Source of the DNA: Leuctra nigra
Taxonomy: Eukaryota; Arthropoda; Insecta; Plecoptera; Leuctridae
Direction: 5' to 3'
Assembly: GCA_934045905.1 (NCBI GenBank)
Contig: OW203770.1
Coordinates: forward strand, 30,570,409 to 30,634,408
DNA length: 64,000 nt
Below are positions 32,214-43,472 of the stretch, in pieces (position 1 is the stretch's first letter; the number at the start of each line of letters is the position of its first letter). Both the position numbers and the translations under genes were made by a program. The notes under the pieces were generated by a model. The model searched no databases, had not been told where the DNA came from, and was given only the letters and a program-made list of their open reading frames with translations.

Positions 32214-35200
32214 TCAAACTTTTTCTGGTAGAGGAATGGTGCGTAGACTCTTTTCTTCCTTTTGACGTTGGTGTAGGCTTTTTGATGATTTCAGCGAGGC
32301 AATTCTGTCGAATGGGAATGATGGTGAGAACATGATGTCGTTTAATGACCGGACTCGGGAAATGCCAACATAGCTCATTCCGACGGCAAACTCCTTGCTG
32401 CCGAGAGCAATGACAGCTTTGTCAAGAGTCATGCCTTGGCACTTGTGGATGGTTACTGCCCATGCTAATTGAAGAGGTAGCTGCAAGCGCGTGCACTTGG
32501 TGGACTTCTCTGTCCATCCTCTTGACACAGGGCAGATCGGCATGACTTTGTTTAGATGAAATGATGGTCCCTTGTAGTTGTCGAACTCCACCAGCACACA
32601 CAATGGTTGGTCAGATGGTGGTGCTGTATTGGGCGTGTAGATGATGTCGATGACGGTACCAGTCGCTCCGTTTACCAGTCCTTGTGTTGTCCACAGGTTG
32701 GTCTTCAGCATCACACGGCTGCCTTTAGAGAGATACACGACGTGTTGAAGACCTTGTGCGTTATCTTCTGTGCCACGTGCAGCGGTCGGGCAGTTGTGCT
32801 TGGCACAGATTTTGGCAACTGGATTTCCGAGAGATTTTAAATTTTTAATGTTATGATCTTGAACGATGTCTTTAGTTGGGCCGAGATATAGTGAATTTTC
32901 AAATGTTGATTTATCTTCTGTGTTGAGGGATGTAATGAATCTAGTTTGTAGCAGCTTCCAGTCTTCTAGGGTTGAACAGCCTTCACTGAGTCTGAAGAGC
33001 AGATCGCGGAATTGGACCTGTTCCGGATTCTCTCCTGCTTGTCGCTGCACAACCGACAGAATGTGGCAATGTTGAAATGATCTATATGCAAGAAGGCCAT
33101 CATTAGAAAGACTATACTTGGACGGTGTGTCGCTGTATAGCGCCCGATCGCAGACTGGAGGAAGCTGTTTGATGTCGCCAAACATGTACACGAATAGGTT
33201 TCCGAATGGATTCTGAGCACCATTCGGCTTGCCTTGGCGACACCGTTTGTCAATCATTGCAAGGAGAATGCATCCGATCATGCTATATTCATCAATAAGT
33301 AAAAAGTTTAAATTTTGAAAAGTTAGTTGGAAATTTCGGGCTTCTTTGTTAGTCAAATCAACGAACTTTGAGGCATTTGTTCCGATGTGAAATGTAGAGT
33401 GGATTGTAGCACCGTTGATGTTGAAAGCTGCCACACCAGTGGGAGCAACCAGCTTGTAGCTGTTCTCGCCCAAGCTGTCTCTCAAAACTCGAGTCATCTC
33501 CTTGATGAGAGTACTCTTCCCTGTACCCGCAGAGCCTTGTACGATTACTGGATGCGCTATTTCAATGGAGCTGTCTTTGTTCTTGATGAAGTCTATTTGA
33601 TCTTTTAATAGGGTGAGGATGCATTGCTGTTTAAGTGTGAATGTCATGTTTGAATCTATTTCTTCGGTTGGAGGGAGATCTATTTTCTTTATATCTTGGA
33701 TGAAACTGCCTACTGAAGCGATGTTCAAGAAATCGTGGTACGATTTTGACCAAGGGAAGGAAGTGTCGTAATCCCTTGTTCCAAGCTCGCTCTGAACTGG
33801 AATGGCCAAGGGTCCCATCCCAGCTACACGCATCCACTCTACCTGGTCTCGGTCCGTCTCCGCCTCTGCCTCCGCCTCCTCGTACTCATCTTCGCTTTGG
33901 CCATCATCCTCTGGCAGCTGGTCGGGGATCACTTGCCGATCTACAATACAGGCTTGATTGTAGACGTGGCGCCAAGCTTCGTTATCGGGATTAAGATCGT
34001 CTTCTCTTCGCCATGCGGTTCTCAGGATCACTTGTTGTTTGTAGTAGAGTTCGTTCGCGGCGAGGTCGTCACTGAGGCGAAGCCGTGGGAACACTCGAAC
34101 GACGGCAGCTTTACGACGACAAATCCATTTATTCTTCCAGTAATACTGTGATGCCGCATCGATGAGAGTCAAGTTGTTCATGTAGGCAGGTCGTTGTGGA
34201 TACCTGGAGAGGAAGCTCTTGTCGCTGTCAGCATCTGCTTCGTTGTTCTGATCGGCAGGAGAGAGGAGTGGCACCCAAGCTTCGCCACCCACGGTCAATG
34301 TAACAAATGTCCGGCTACAATGATAGAGAGGGTAGCTCATGAGCAGATGGCAGCATTCTTGAGCTGAGATGTCCCTCTCTGCAAGCGAGTGAATGATTAG
34401 CTTTTGGATGGCTAGTTTTGCTGGTTCGTGCTGATTTACTTCTTTTATGAGAATGTTCGAAAGGAGGTCTTGAAATGTTTGGGATTGTGGCTCACTCTTT
34501 GAGGCGTACTTTGCTATGTAGTTTACTATAGCATCACTGGAAACAATGGCTTGAATGTCGATATTCGCCCTCCAAGTCTGAATGATGAAGTTATTATATC
34601 TATTGAGAAGTGGATCGTTACGTTCAGTTTCAAGGAATAGCTGAAAATTATCATTTCTTTTTAGTGTAGTTTCTTGACAAAGAGCAAATGGAAAGTTGAA
34701 TCTACATTTCATGATTGGAGAATTTTTAAGTTTTCGTAAGCAATAACCGGCCGAGCACCGCGTGTGTCTCTGAACTTTGTTTAGCAACTCAATGACGTCT
34801 GTTTCTTTGTCTTGAATGTCGGCTTGTCGTTTTTGGCATGGATGGATGATTGATGGAGGCTCATTTAATCCTGGATTTACTGTCGATACAATGTCATGAA
34901 AGTATTCTGCAACCTCTTTAATATCGTCTTCTCTCACAAGATTCTGTATTGTAGGCGCATCTTTGAACCAGAGTAAACCATGAAGGTGGCTACTACCTCT
35001 GTGCTGCCATTCAAATCTGTACCAAAAATCTATTACGTCGAATTTAGCTTCTAAAATTTGCTTGACATAATAGTGTGCTCTTTCCTGGAAGAACCAAGCG
35101 ACGATGAGAGGGTTCTCGCAGAGAAGGACACGGCGACGAGCAGACGCTTCAGATGGAGTCAAATTTTCAAAGTTTTCGTCTGGGGCGAGGAGGTCGTACA

Positions 35201-35384
35201 GTTCTGGCCAGTGTAGATCTGCCGCACTGAGAGTGAAGAAAACTGTGGCAGAACCAAGAGCGTTGACCATGTCTTTCAGTTCCCCGCATCTCTTGAACCA
35301 ATAGGACTTTGTTATTCGAAGTGATGAGGCAAAGAACATTACTCTGTTGGCAAGTGTGGGATCTGAATCTAGCATACCTTTCAA
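32214..35384 (-). CDS. Helitron Rep-helicase protein, main ORF
   Basis: 1056 open codons. The Helitron-like Rep endonuclease has the HUH motif SSHLHGLLW (His133, His135) and the double-tyrosine motif YIAKYASK (Tyr289, Tyr293). The C-terminal half is a Pif1-type superfamily 1 helicase: Walker A GSAGTGKS (617-624), Walker B LLIDE (695-699), motif III GDIKQLPP (736-743), and TIHKCQGMT and YVGISRV near the C-terminus. Rep nicks and joins DNA for rolling-circle transposition and the helicase unwinds it. All key residues are present. The first Met is not the natural start: the coding sequence continues upstream into the next ORF across a frameshift near 35520. Confidence 0.95.
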   Translation of the reverse strand: MKGMLDSDPTLANRVMFFASSLRITKSYWFKRCGELKDMVNALGSATVFFTLSAADLHWPELYDLLAPDENFENLTPSEASARRRVLLCENPLIVAWFFQERAHYYVKQILEAKFDVIDFWYRFEWQHRGSSHLHGLLWFKDAPTIQNLVREDDIKEVAEYFHDIVSTVNPGLNEPPSIIHPCQKRQADIQDKETDVIELLNKVQRHTRCSAGYCLRKLKNSPIMKCRFNFPFALCQETTLKRNDNFQLFLETERNDPLLNRYNNFIIQTWRANIDIQAIVSSDAIVNYIAKYASKSEPQSQTFQDLLSNILIKEVNQHEPAKLAIQKLIIHSLAERDISAQECCHLLMSYPLYHCSRTFVTLTVGGEAWVPLLSPADQNNEADADSDKSFLSRYPQRPAYMNNLTLIDAASQYYWKNKWICRRKAAVVRVFPRLRLSDDLAANELYYKQQVILRTAWRREDDLNPDNEAWRHVYNQACIVDRQVIPDQLPEDDGQSEDEYEEAEAEAETDRDQVEWMRVAGMGPLAIPVQSELGTRDYDTSFPWSKSYHDFLNIASVGSFIQDIKKIDLPPTEEIDSNMTFTLKQQCILTLLKDQIDFIKNKDSSIEIAHPVIVQGSAGTGKSTLIKEMTRVLRDSLGENSYKLVAPTGVAAFNINGATIHSTFHIGTNASKFVDLTNKEARNFQLTFQNLNFLLIDEYSMIGCILLAMIDKRCRQGKPNGAQNPFGNLFVYMFGDIKQLPPVCDRALYSDTPSKYSLSNDGLLAYRSFQHCHILSVVQRQAGENPEQVQFRDLLFRLSEGCSTLEDWKLLQTRFITSLNTEDKSTFENSLYLGPTKDIVQDHNIKNLKSLGNPVAKICAKHNCPTAARGTEDNAQGLQHVVYLSKGSRVMLKTNLWTTQGLVNGATGTVIDIIYTPNTAPPSDQPLCVLVEFDNYKGPSFHLNKVMPICPVSRGWTEKSTKCTRLQLPLQLAWAVTIHKCQGMTLDKAVIALGSKEFAVGMSYVGISRVRSLNDIMFSPSFPFDRIASLKSSKSLHQRQKEEKSLRTIPLPEKV

Positions 35385-35430
35385 TTGGCCAGCAGTTTTT
35401 CCATTTAAATCTGATTTTTTTACTAAAATG

Positions 35431-36981
35431 TTACCTTGACTGATAGCATTCCATCGTAGAACTGAATTTAGTGCGAAGAATCGAAATCGGGGGTCTTTGG
35501 CAAAGCGTCCGTCTTTGTAGGTACATCATGAGAAACTGAAAATATTGAGTGGGTTTTATAACATTAGATCTTGAATAGTCGCGTAAGTCGCATTTACCAG
35601 TTGGAAACAATGTGGGAAAAGCTTGCACAATGTAACCCTCGGTAGTGAATTCATTTACGGGGTTGTTCGATATTTCGGGCCATGAAACAATTTCGGGTTG
35701 AAGAGCGGAAGATATTCTGTCGGTTTGATTTAGGGGCACAATCTGGGGGACGTTACCATGTTCCAAAATGCCATCACTTACACTCGGTTCATTCTCGTCG
35801 ACCTCCATGAAATCTAAATCTCCATAGACATTTCCAGAAACAGGTAGATTATGCAGCTCATCTTCATCAATGATTATATCGTTGTAGAATCTATTGTTGT
35901 TTTTCAGCCAGTGCAAAGCTGAGCGCAATCGGCGAGAGCAAACATTGAAGTCGGAGATGTTGTCGTTTGATGAAGAAAGGCGGCGAACGATTATGACGGA
36001 TGTTAGGCTTGAAAGAGAATTTGGTAGTTTTTCGGAAAAAGATTTGACGTCCTGAGGGAAATTTATGACGTTTCCATTGTAAGCGTATTGTTGGCCTTGT
36101 ACGCGAAACACTGAAACAACTGGATGGATTCGAGCGATCATCATAGACTCGATCATTGATAGGCAAGCCAACTCATTGGGTACTGAGCCAGGCTGCATAT
36201 TGTTCGCTTCGGAAAATAAGATTGAGTTTTTTTTACAAGAGGTGCAGAGTCCAGAAGTTAATTTTAAATTGGGAAAAGAAATGTTGCATGCATCACAGGA
36301 TTTCCACTGTAAACTGCCAATAAATTGTTGAAATTTAATTGATAATGCATCGTCAGAATATTTAGGGACGGATCGTGCTCGATGTCGCCGAGCATCTTCA
36401 ACTCGTCGGTCTGTGCGCTCATGCGCAGACTCAGATCTCCGTCGTCTCGTGGTGCAGTCCCGGCTAAGTCGTAACCTCGCCTGAGTCTGTTCAGGTGTCT
36501 CGTTGGCAATGGACTGAGTCACCCTCTGCAGGCTGCGTTCTCTCCTCTCCTGAGTCTGTTCGAGTGTCTCGACAGATATGGACTGTAAAACACGTTGTAG
36601 GCTACTCTCTCTCCTCGCCTGAGTCTGTTCAGGCGTCTCCTTATCTCTTGCCTGTGAAACACGCTGCATGTCACGCTGCATCCTCGCCTGTGTCTGATCA
36701 GGCGTCTCCTTATCTCTTGCGTGTGAAACACGCTGCTTGTCAAGCTGTCTTCTTGTCTCTGTCTGATCAGGCGTCTCCTTATCTCTTGCCTGAGAAACAC
36801 GCTGCTTGTCAAACTGTCTCCTTGCATGTGTCTGTTCAGGAGTCTCCAGCATGCGAGAAGCTCTCATGTTCTCTGCATTTCGCTGTTTTCTTTGAAGAGT
36901 CACTTCTTCACTCTCCCTATCTAGACGGGCAAGGGCTTGGCGTTTCTTAGACAACAGAGATTTCTTTTTAACCTTCGGCAT
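35431..36981 (-). CDS. Helitron N-terminal region, separated by a frameshift
   Basis: 516 codons starting MPKVKKKSLLSKK. Residues about 45-185 hold six 23-residue Arg/Gln-rich repeats beginning ETPEQTQARR, likely helical. A CDAC...CTSC zinc-like motif follows (about 232-253), then a DUF6570-like region (ELACLSMIESMMIARIHPVVS) and the Helitron motif AFPTLFPTGK. After FLMMY the frame diverges and stops. The other frame continues as YKDGRFAKDPRFRFFALNS, as expected, and runs into the downstream ORF. A GTA-G-GTA on the plus strand at 35517-35523 suggests a 4-bp duplication. The two ORFs were one protein of about 1,560 residues. Confidence 0.85.
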   Translation of the reverse strand: MPKVKKKSLLSKKRQALARLDRESEEVTLQRKQRNAENMRASRMLETPEQTHARRQFDKQRVSQARDKETPDQTETRRQLDKQRVSHARDKETPDQTQARMQRDMQRVSQARDKETPEQTQARRESSLQRVLQSISVETLEQTQERRERSLQRVTQSIANETPEQTQARLRLSRDCTTRRRRSESAHERTDRRVEDARRHRARSVPKYSDDALSIKFQQFIGSLQWKSCDACNISFPNLKLTSGLCTSCKKNSILFSEANNMQPGSVPNELACLSMIESMMIARIHPVVSVFRVQGQQYAYNGNVINFPQDVKSFSEKLPNSLSSLTSVIIVRRLSSSNDNISDFNVCSRRLRSALHWLKNNNRFYNDIIIDEDELHNLPVSGNVYGDLDFMEVDENEPSVSDGILEHGNVPQIVPLNQTDRISSALQPEIVSWPEISNNPVNEFTTEGYIVQAFPTLFPTGKCDLRDYSRSNVIKPTQYFQFLMMYLQRRTLCQRPPISILRTKFSSTMECYQSR

Positions 36982-37339
36982 TGCGTAATAATTTAATTGA
37001 AAGTAAAGTAACTACTATCACTTGAACTCTTAAAACATTTAAAGTTTAGAAAACTTATTTATCATAAGCCTTCTCGAAGTGACATACTATTATTTTATCA
37101 TGGTACTTAGATTTATAGATTAGATAATAAAGTCTACAGAATTCATCAAGGAAGCAGTGATAAAAGAAAACTTATTGATAGGTTAATTTTGACATTGACA
37201 TAATTAGTTATGATTGTTTTGAAATATATACCCTTTATATACCCTTGAAGTTCAAAGTTTTATGATGATCGCGTAAAAAGATTCTAGTATATTTGCTCAC
37301 GACGTTTGTCTCATATTGCCATTTAGTTATGCTTTTACT
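36982..37339. other. Helitron 5' flank, no gene
   Basis: AT-rich DNA upstream of the Helitron start codon, presumably containing its promoter and 5' end. I could not identify a unique TC terminus. Confidence 0.4.
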
Positions 37340-37597
37340 CTTTGCTTTTACCAAGCTTTCTAGCCAAGTTAGGTAGGTACAAACTACTTATCAAGTTTCC
37401 GATGAAATTAATGGATCGATTTTGCTGGAAATCATTAGGTTTCTGCAGTGGATAGTAATGAATCTTTTGTGAAAAAAATTGGCCAGATCCATTACTTCGT
37501 TTAAAATGTAATGCGAAATACACAGACAGACAGATAAAAAAAAAACAGAGATTCGAGCCGTAAGTTTCAAGTGGAGTCGCTCGCTACGCTCGCTTGA
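37340..37597 (-). mobile_element. AGCGAGCG family, truncated copy C5
   Basis: On the minus strand it begins A|TCAAGCGAGCGTAGCGAGCG, then shares CATCGGAAACTTGAT and following blocks with the full-length copy at 42568-43472. The 3' end is missing. Confidence 0.65.
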
Positions 37598-37651
37598 TTA
37601 AAACTTAATGAATGAACATAATGAATGACCATGTTCTCATGTCGCCAACTT

Positions 37652-37920
37652 GACGTCCTCGACGACCTCCTTCGACTCTAACGGCCACGACGAATCGACG
37701 TCAAGCGTCTCTTCGTGAAGGTAGCGCCAGCGACGTCCTCGACGACCTCCTCCGACTCTAACGGCCACGCCGAATCGACGTCAAGCGTCTCTCCGTGAAG
37801 GTAGCGCCAGCGACGTCCTCGACGACCTCCTCCGACTCTAACGGCCACGCCGAATCGACGTCAAGCGCCTCTCCGTGAAGGTAGCGCCAGCGACGTCCTC
37901 GACGACCTCCGACTCTAACG
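37652..37920 (+). repeat. 80-bp GC-rich tandem repeat
   Basis: GACGTCCTCGACGACCTCC begins at 37652, 37732, 37812 and 37892: three full units and a partial one, with few differences. The period is not a multiple of three and stops occur in each frame, so it is not coding. The GC content contrasts sharply with the surroundings. Confidence 0.9.
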
Positions 37921-37947
37921 GCCACGTATTAATGCATCGGCCTCGAG

Positions 37948-38076
37948 ATGTCGACGTCCGGCGCCAAGCTGTTCCACATCGTCGTCCTCATGGTGTTGTT
38001 GCCCCTGGGCGTCGGTATAGGCGTCGTCGGCAGCGTCGAGACGCCAGTGCAGACGCTGGTCATCGAAGTCCTGTAG
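37948..38076 (+). CDS. Possible 42-residue membrane peptide
   Basis: ATG to TAG, beginning MSTSGAKLFHIVVLMVLLPL, with a hydrophobic stretch of about 25 residues and a strong G/C third-position preference unlike the neighbourhood. After the TAG the same frame stays open for 22 more codons, so this could be a relic of a longer gene with a stop. There is a faint resemblance to small V-ATPase assembly proteins, which I do not trust. It immediately follows the 80-bp repeats and may simply share their composition. Confidence 0.25.
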   Translation: MSTSGAKLFHIVVLMVLLPLGVGIGVVGSVETPVQTLVIEVL

Positions 38077-38582
38077 GGCGTCGTTGGAGAAACCTTTTTC
38101 TATGTCACCGTCTTCGAGACCAGTTTAATGCAGACTTTTGTCCTATACTAGGTCCTGTTGTATAAGGTAAATCCGGGTTAGATGCCATGATATGGGATAG
38201 TTACCCACCTACCAATAGTATTTCAAATACACTACCAAGCGCAGCTCCAAAACAACCATTCGACGTGGCTTGACAAGACGAGTCCATTGAAACCAAGTTC
38301 GAATCGATTTGACATAAATTATGCTGACGAAAGCAAATTCAAGATATTTGAAAGAGTTTTTTTGTGTGAAAATGTTTGCTACTGTTCAAAAATCTACATA
38401 ACTATAGATTACCTATTCTTAAAACTTACACAAAATTTATTCTAGTAGAATAAACCATCCTGAAAATTTTCCTTTTTATATTTTTAATTTTGGATAAAAA
38501 TTTAACGTTTTATTGCATTTTACCAGGTAAATATGGGTGAGAGGCCCCACCTAGACAGCATTACATAAAACCAGCAATGAAA
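38077..38582. other. No gene recognised
   Basis: AT-rich DNA between the GC-rich island and the interspersed repeat that hosts the hAT element. Confidence 0.4.
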
Positions 38583-38836
38583 TATTTGCCCCTTACCTTA
38601 TGATATAATTAAATATTCTTGATTGAAGATCACTTTTACTCCATAAGAATTAACTAACAGGGCGACTTGAAATCGTCCCGGAATATTGGTCTTAAATTGC
38701 TCCTAAAACCGCAAGAGGAATGACAAAATATTGAAAATAGTCTCAAATTAAAGATACAATTTTTAGAATAAGACTGACGTTTGAAAATATATGGTCACCG
38801 GCCTAATGAGAAAACTTGTATAATGTGAGAAATTTA

Positions 38837-39598
38837 CATAGGCGTGCGCACCGGGGGGGCCGGGGGGGCCTTGGCCCCCCCTAATGGATCAAACTCAACT
38901 AAAAAATTATAAAATGTGCTCCTCATAGTGTCAAAATTTTGTTTTAAAAGGGTTTAAACAAAAAAATCTCCCTGCGGGGCAGACTGGAGTTGCTCAAATC
39001 ACTGAATTGAAGTACCAGGTTGATCAAAAACACAATATTTTGGAAAACAATGCCACAATAGTACCTTCCAAAAACGCGAGTTTTCATGAATTTCTAGGTT
39101 TTTCCCCTAAAAATTTCTTTTTAATATGCTCTTTAATATTGCTCTAATATGTATGACCTTCAGAGAATACTTTCTCGGGGGCTTCGCCCCCGAACCCCCT
39201 TTCATATCAATTTGTATTTTTATGTTGTGAAAAAATAAAGTTTTGGGAACAAAATGCACCAAAAACGTCTCAAATTCATTTTAAAGTGCCCAAAATACTA
39301 AAAACGCTCGGCTGGGCCAGGTTTTGGGGCATGTCCCCCCTCACCTTATTGTAATGAAGAGGTGTGTAAAATTAAAAAAAATGAATTTGTAAAGAAAATA
39401 CTCCCCAGAAAGTCTCAAAATTGATTTCAACGTGTCCAAAAACCAAAAAACGCCCTGCGGGGCAAGGTGGGGGGCGCGCCCCCCACACCCCCCTTTCATC
39501 CGTGATAATTTTTTCCCGATGAATTTTCCCCCCCTGTCATTAATCTTGCCGGCGCCCATGTTGGCCCCCCCTAATGATTTCTCCTGCGCACGCCTATG
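38837..39598. mobile_element. Non-autonomous hAT element, 762 bp
   Basis: Perfect 14-bp TIRs (CATAGGCGTGCGCA) flanked by a perfect 8-bp duplication GAAATTTA (38829-38836, 39599-39606). The same host repeat without the insertion is present at 21597-22060, confirming the target site. The interior has CCCTGCGGGGC and GGGGGCTTCGCCCCC palindromes that give open but meaningless frames. Confidence 0.95.
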
Positions 39599-40013
39599 GA
39601 AATTTACCATAAATCTGACAACGTTGCACTACAAATATTACTTATTTTGGGATGAAAGGAACTTCAATTAAGATCATATAATTGGAGCAGACGGTAAGAT
39701 ACAAGGTTATATGCAGTTGTTTGAAGCATTGTTTCATCAGAAATTTGTACCGCGAATTACGGCGAATTCTAAGCACCGGCTGGAGCCCTGGGACCACATG
39801 ACATAAGGACAATGTGGCAAGCGTTTGTATTGTTATCTAATTAAGATTGTTATTATCAGTTTAACAGTAATAATACCTTTCAGCAATTGTTACAAAAAAA
39901 TATCATTGTTATCATTCCTGTGTCTATACAAATTTTCGGTATCCATAGAGATTTGCAAAATTTAATAAATACCATCCGTTTCAAAATTCTCCGTACAGTA
40001 CATCAGCAACATC

Positions 40014-40032
40014 ATGTCCACCGATGCTTCGG
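40014..40032 (+). CDS. Gene 2, exon 1 (unknown protein)
   Basis: ATGTCCACCGATGCTTCGG followed by donor GTCAGT: MSTDAS plus one base (phase 1). Joining to 40542 completes a Glu codon and stays open. An AG at 39996-39997 could make this an internal exon instead. The short length makes this the least certain part of the model, but the phase match to the next exon supports it. Confidence 0.5.
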
Positions 40033-40541
40033 GTCAGTGAATCTCCACTCTTTTTAACATGTTGATTGTGACAGGAGCCATTCCAGCGGTATTGGAGAAA
40101 TTATTGATTTTATTACCTAGATTAGGGTTTGCTTTTTTGATATTTCATTGATGTGAATCTAGAATAAATACGATATTTAACAATTCCAAATCTATCAAGA
40201 TCCTTGACTTATGAAACAACCTCTGAAGTGACTTAGCTGGTGTGGCTTCTGAACAGGCGATGACCATCTTAGCGCTTTCCTAGTATATTTATCAATGTAT
40301 AAACTATCTGCGTGTGTGGTCTTTTTGCAGACGCTCTTTGTTCCTCTATTGTTTTGGGGTGGGGTGGCGGTAGTGCCAAAAAATAGCCAAAATTAGCATG
40401 GAAAATAGGAATTCCAAACAGAAAATAGTTTTCTCGCTTCTGCAAATTCCGCGACAAACGTACTGTAGCGAGGCGTGGAGAGCCAAAGAAAGCTGGGAAC
40501 TCTTAACTCTTAGGGACATCATAATCTTCTTCTCTCGGCAG

Positions 40542-40685
40542 AAAATAACCCGGCTACCCCCAAGCTTTTGGCTTGCAAGGAACTTCACCTTCGAGAACTG
40601 GATCCTACTTCCTCGGGCTATTTAGAATTGCTGGCTGAGATAAAGCGGCACCGATATTCTGTGAGACAGCCACCCGTTTATCAAG
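40542..40685 (+). CDS. Gene 2, exon 2 (unknown protein)
   Basis: A strong acceptor (CTTCTTCTCTCGGCAG) and donor GTATGC bound 144 nt that are open in the phase-1 frame. The peptide includes NNPATPKLLACKELHLRELD and a Lys/Arg-rich, probably helical part (YLELLAEIKRHRYSVRQPP). No family recognised. The same exon is present without change in the second block at 59294-59437. Confidence 0.75.
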
Positions 40686-41865
40686 GTATGCATTATGAAA
40701 TCAATCACAACTTTATCTAAAGCCCTAAAGCCAAATTTACACGCAGCAATTTCTTGTTCAACTTCTGTGCCACACTTCTGTGTCACATTTCTTGAAGGAA
40801 ATTAGAACATGTTCTAAATTATATAAAAGTTGATCTCAAGAGCTGTGACAAAAAGTTGCGACGTGTATAAACAAAATGGTATGAAAAGTGCGAATGTGAC
40901 TCACAAGTTATTCAAGAAATTGTACCGTGTAATCTGGGTTTAATGCAAAAAATATTGCGTGGTTCAACATCTTACTTATAGTTACCCAGGTTTGTGTGTC
41001 ATAAATGCTTTTCGCGCGCACTCTCTATTTTGTATTTAAAATTAAAATGGTCGACATTACATTGCCCATCATGTCCAAACTACATCTTCTGCTCTTTGTG
41101 CATAAATAAATAACTGAAACTTACCTAAATGTCAATCCTTATCCCTTTGTGTTTATAAGAAATGTATTTTAAAACAGAATAACTGTCCAAATCTTTACAT
41201 TACATTGAAAACGGCACTATTTTGTATTAAAAATGGTGGACTTTCATTGCCAATCGTGTCTAAAAATACGTCTTTTGCTTTCACTAAGTAAAGAAATAAC
41301 CAAAACTTACCTAAAACGTAATCCTTATCCCTTTTTCATCCCTTATTCTGTTAAGCATTGGGTCTTCAAAGACGTCAAGTGTATTAACGACGCACACTCT
41401 GCTGACAAATATTGCTGTCGTTTTATATTTACGCATACCTCACTGGTGCACATTGGTCATGTTTTACATGACGGGACCCTCTAGTGTGTTATGATGACCA
41501 GTACACACGACGCATTCGATCTAATTGGATGAGCGGATTTTAATGTTAAATTGTTCAAGGCCACACATGCGCGATGTGTATGCGCGTGAAATAACATTAT
41601 AGAGATGGGTTATAAAATCCAAGGTCTCGGGGACGTAAGGATGAACCCAATTAGCATTGCCAGGTATAGGCACGCTAGAGCGCGTTCTTCTTTGCCTGTC
41701 ACCGACCATTAGACCTCGATCGTTGAAGAATATTGAAAATTCTCTCTGGATGTAGAATGTATTAAAAATGTGAAATATTGAAAGTATGTCTATTGGATGT
41801 AGACAAACACAACATTATTATTGTTGGATGAATGGTTATACCTAAGTAATTGATACCCATTAAAT

Positions 41866-42405
41866 CAGTGCAACTCAATCTGCGGCCCGCGGGCCGCATG
41901 CGTCCCGCGGGACCAATTTTTGTGGCCCCCCAGTTGATGTTTTAAATATACCTACTTATTCACATAATGTGTCCCTTGTGAAATAATATTAAAAAAAACA
42001 AAAAAATCTCGTTTCATTTGAGACACATTTTGAGAGTTTTAAGAGGATTTTGAGAGTTGTCATGTAAGGATCGACGCTTTAGGCTGAAATATAAAAGAGT
42101 GTATTGCTTTGGCGTAGAATTTGCCTAAATTCTAAACAAAACGCCCTGCGGGGCAACAATAGGAGGGTACTTTGCTTCAATTCGTGCATTAAAGAGCCCC
42201 AGAATCACTTTTAAATTGTTAAATTCTAAAAAAACGCCCTACGGGGCTTCGCCCCCCCCCCCCCCCCCCCATGATAAGAGTAGTTCATACGCGCCTGGAA
42301 TGAACCTACCTTGGCATTATTGTACTTTTTTAAAAAAATTGCGGCCCAGCAACAAAAGCAAATTCGTTTTATTGGCCCGGAAGTCAAAAAGGTTGAGTAC
42401 CACTG
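41866..42405. mobile_element. hAT-like MITE (CAGTGGTACTCAA ends), copy A
   Basis: Ends CAGTGCAACTCAATCT and, on the complement, CAGTGGTACTCAACCT match the classic hAT TIR form. The interior carries GCGGCCCGCGGGCCGC and a C-run. No convincing 8-bp duplication survives. Related copy at 44683-45211. Confidence 0.7.
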
Positions 42406-42567
42406 TCCTAATGGTTGCTTGGGCACATTTTTATAAATATTCTCAATGAGAAAGGAAAGTAGCTAATTTGCATTAAAGAAAGCACGTAAATTGTTACTAA
42501 TTCACAAAACAAATCTATCAAAATATAACCACAATGTAAGAGCACAATGTTTGGATTTATCTAATAA

Positions 42568-43472
42568 TCAAGCAAGCGGAGCGATCATCTCTGTTTTTTT
42601 GTTTTAATTATTTTTGTGTACGGTGTTTTTTACATTAAATTTTAATGCAATTAAAATGGGTCTTAATTTCATCGGAAACTTGATTTGTTGTCTGTACTTA
42701 TCTTGGCAATATGAAAGAACTCAACTCTGTGTGCCAGTAAAACCGAAATCGGTTGACCGATTATCACCTAATTTTGCATGGCCATTGGTACCAAGCATTA
42801 TAAGTGTATTTTCAAAAAATCTGTAATCTGTAATGGAACTTCAAGAGTAGTATTTTATTTTTTTGGATGCTTAATTTAAAATGGCCTGTAGCCACACCAC
42901 CGTTTGACCTATCAAGTCTTCGATAAATCTGATCCAACTCATATTTTGCATATTAAGACCAAAATTGTCTCTTATTTTACAAATTTTCAGCCCAATTTGT
43001 TATGTTCTTTAGGAACACAAGATTAATTATAAATAAAACAATGTTACTTAATTAATAGTAGCACTTTATTACGCTCCATTTATAAGCAGCCATGATAGAT
43101 GTCCTAGTAATCACAATGTATAGAAACATAAGATGTAGTACCCTACAGGGATGCCAACCTAACAATGTCATAACACAGGGATGCCAACATACATAGGTCA
43201 CAGTCAAGAACATATGCAGTTATTGACTATTCACTGCAACTGAATCGGATTTGCTTTATGTAGGTACCAAAGTGTATAGATTGCTATTCTTAAGTTTCAA
43301 TAGAAAACATACTTTTATGTTGATTTAGTGGATCATATTTCAATTCAATATGGATGTATACGTTTCTGTGCGTTTGGTACGGAATTCCTCTTGGCCATAT
43401 TTGTCACACATATTAAATCGCATGCAGTACGAAGGCTCGCTTATCAACGTGTTATACTGTGCGTTTGCCTAG
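42568..43472 (+). mobile_element. AGCGAGCG family, full-length copy C6
   Basis: Starts A|TCAAGCAAGCGGAGCG and ends GTTATACTGTGCG...GCCTAG|T, so both termini have the form of a Helitron insertion between A and T. 905 bp, no coding capacity; chance ORFs only. Confidence 0.7.

Noticed and set aside
37948..38076. V-ATPase assembly factor homologue
   Set aside because: The similarity is only a hydrophobic stretch. It is kept as an unassigned low-confidence ORF.
39341..39671. Pro/Gly-rich ORFs within the hAT element and duplicates
   Set aside because: Open frames come from GC-rich palindromes in a noncoding MITE.
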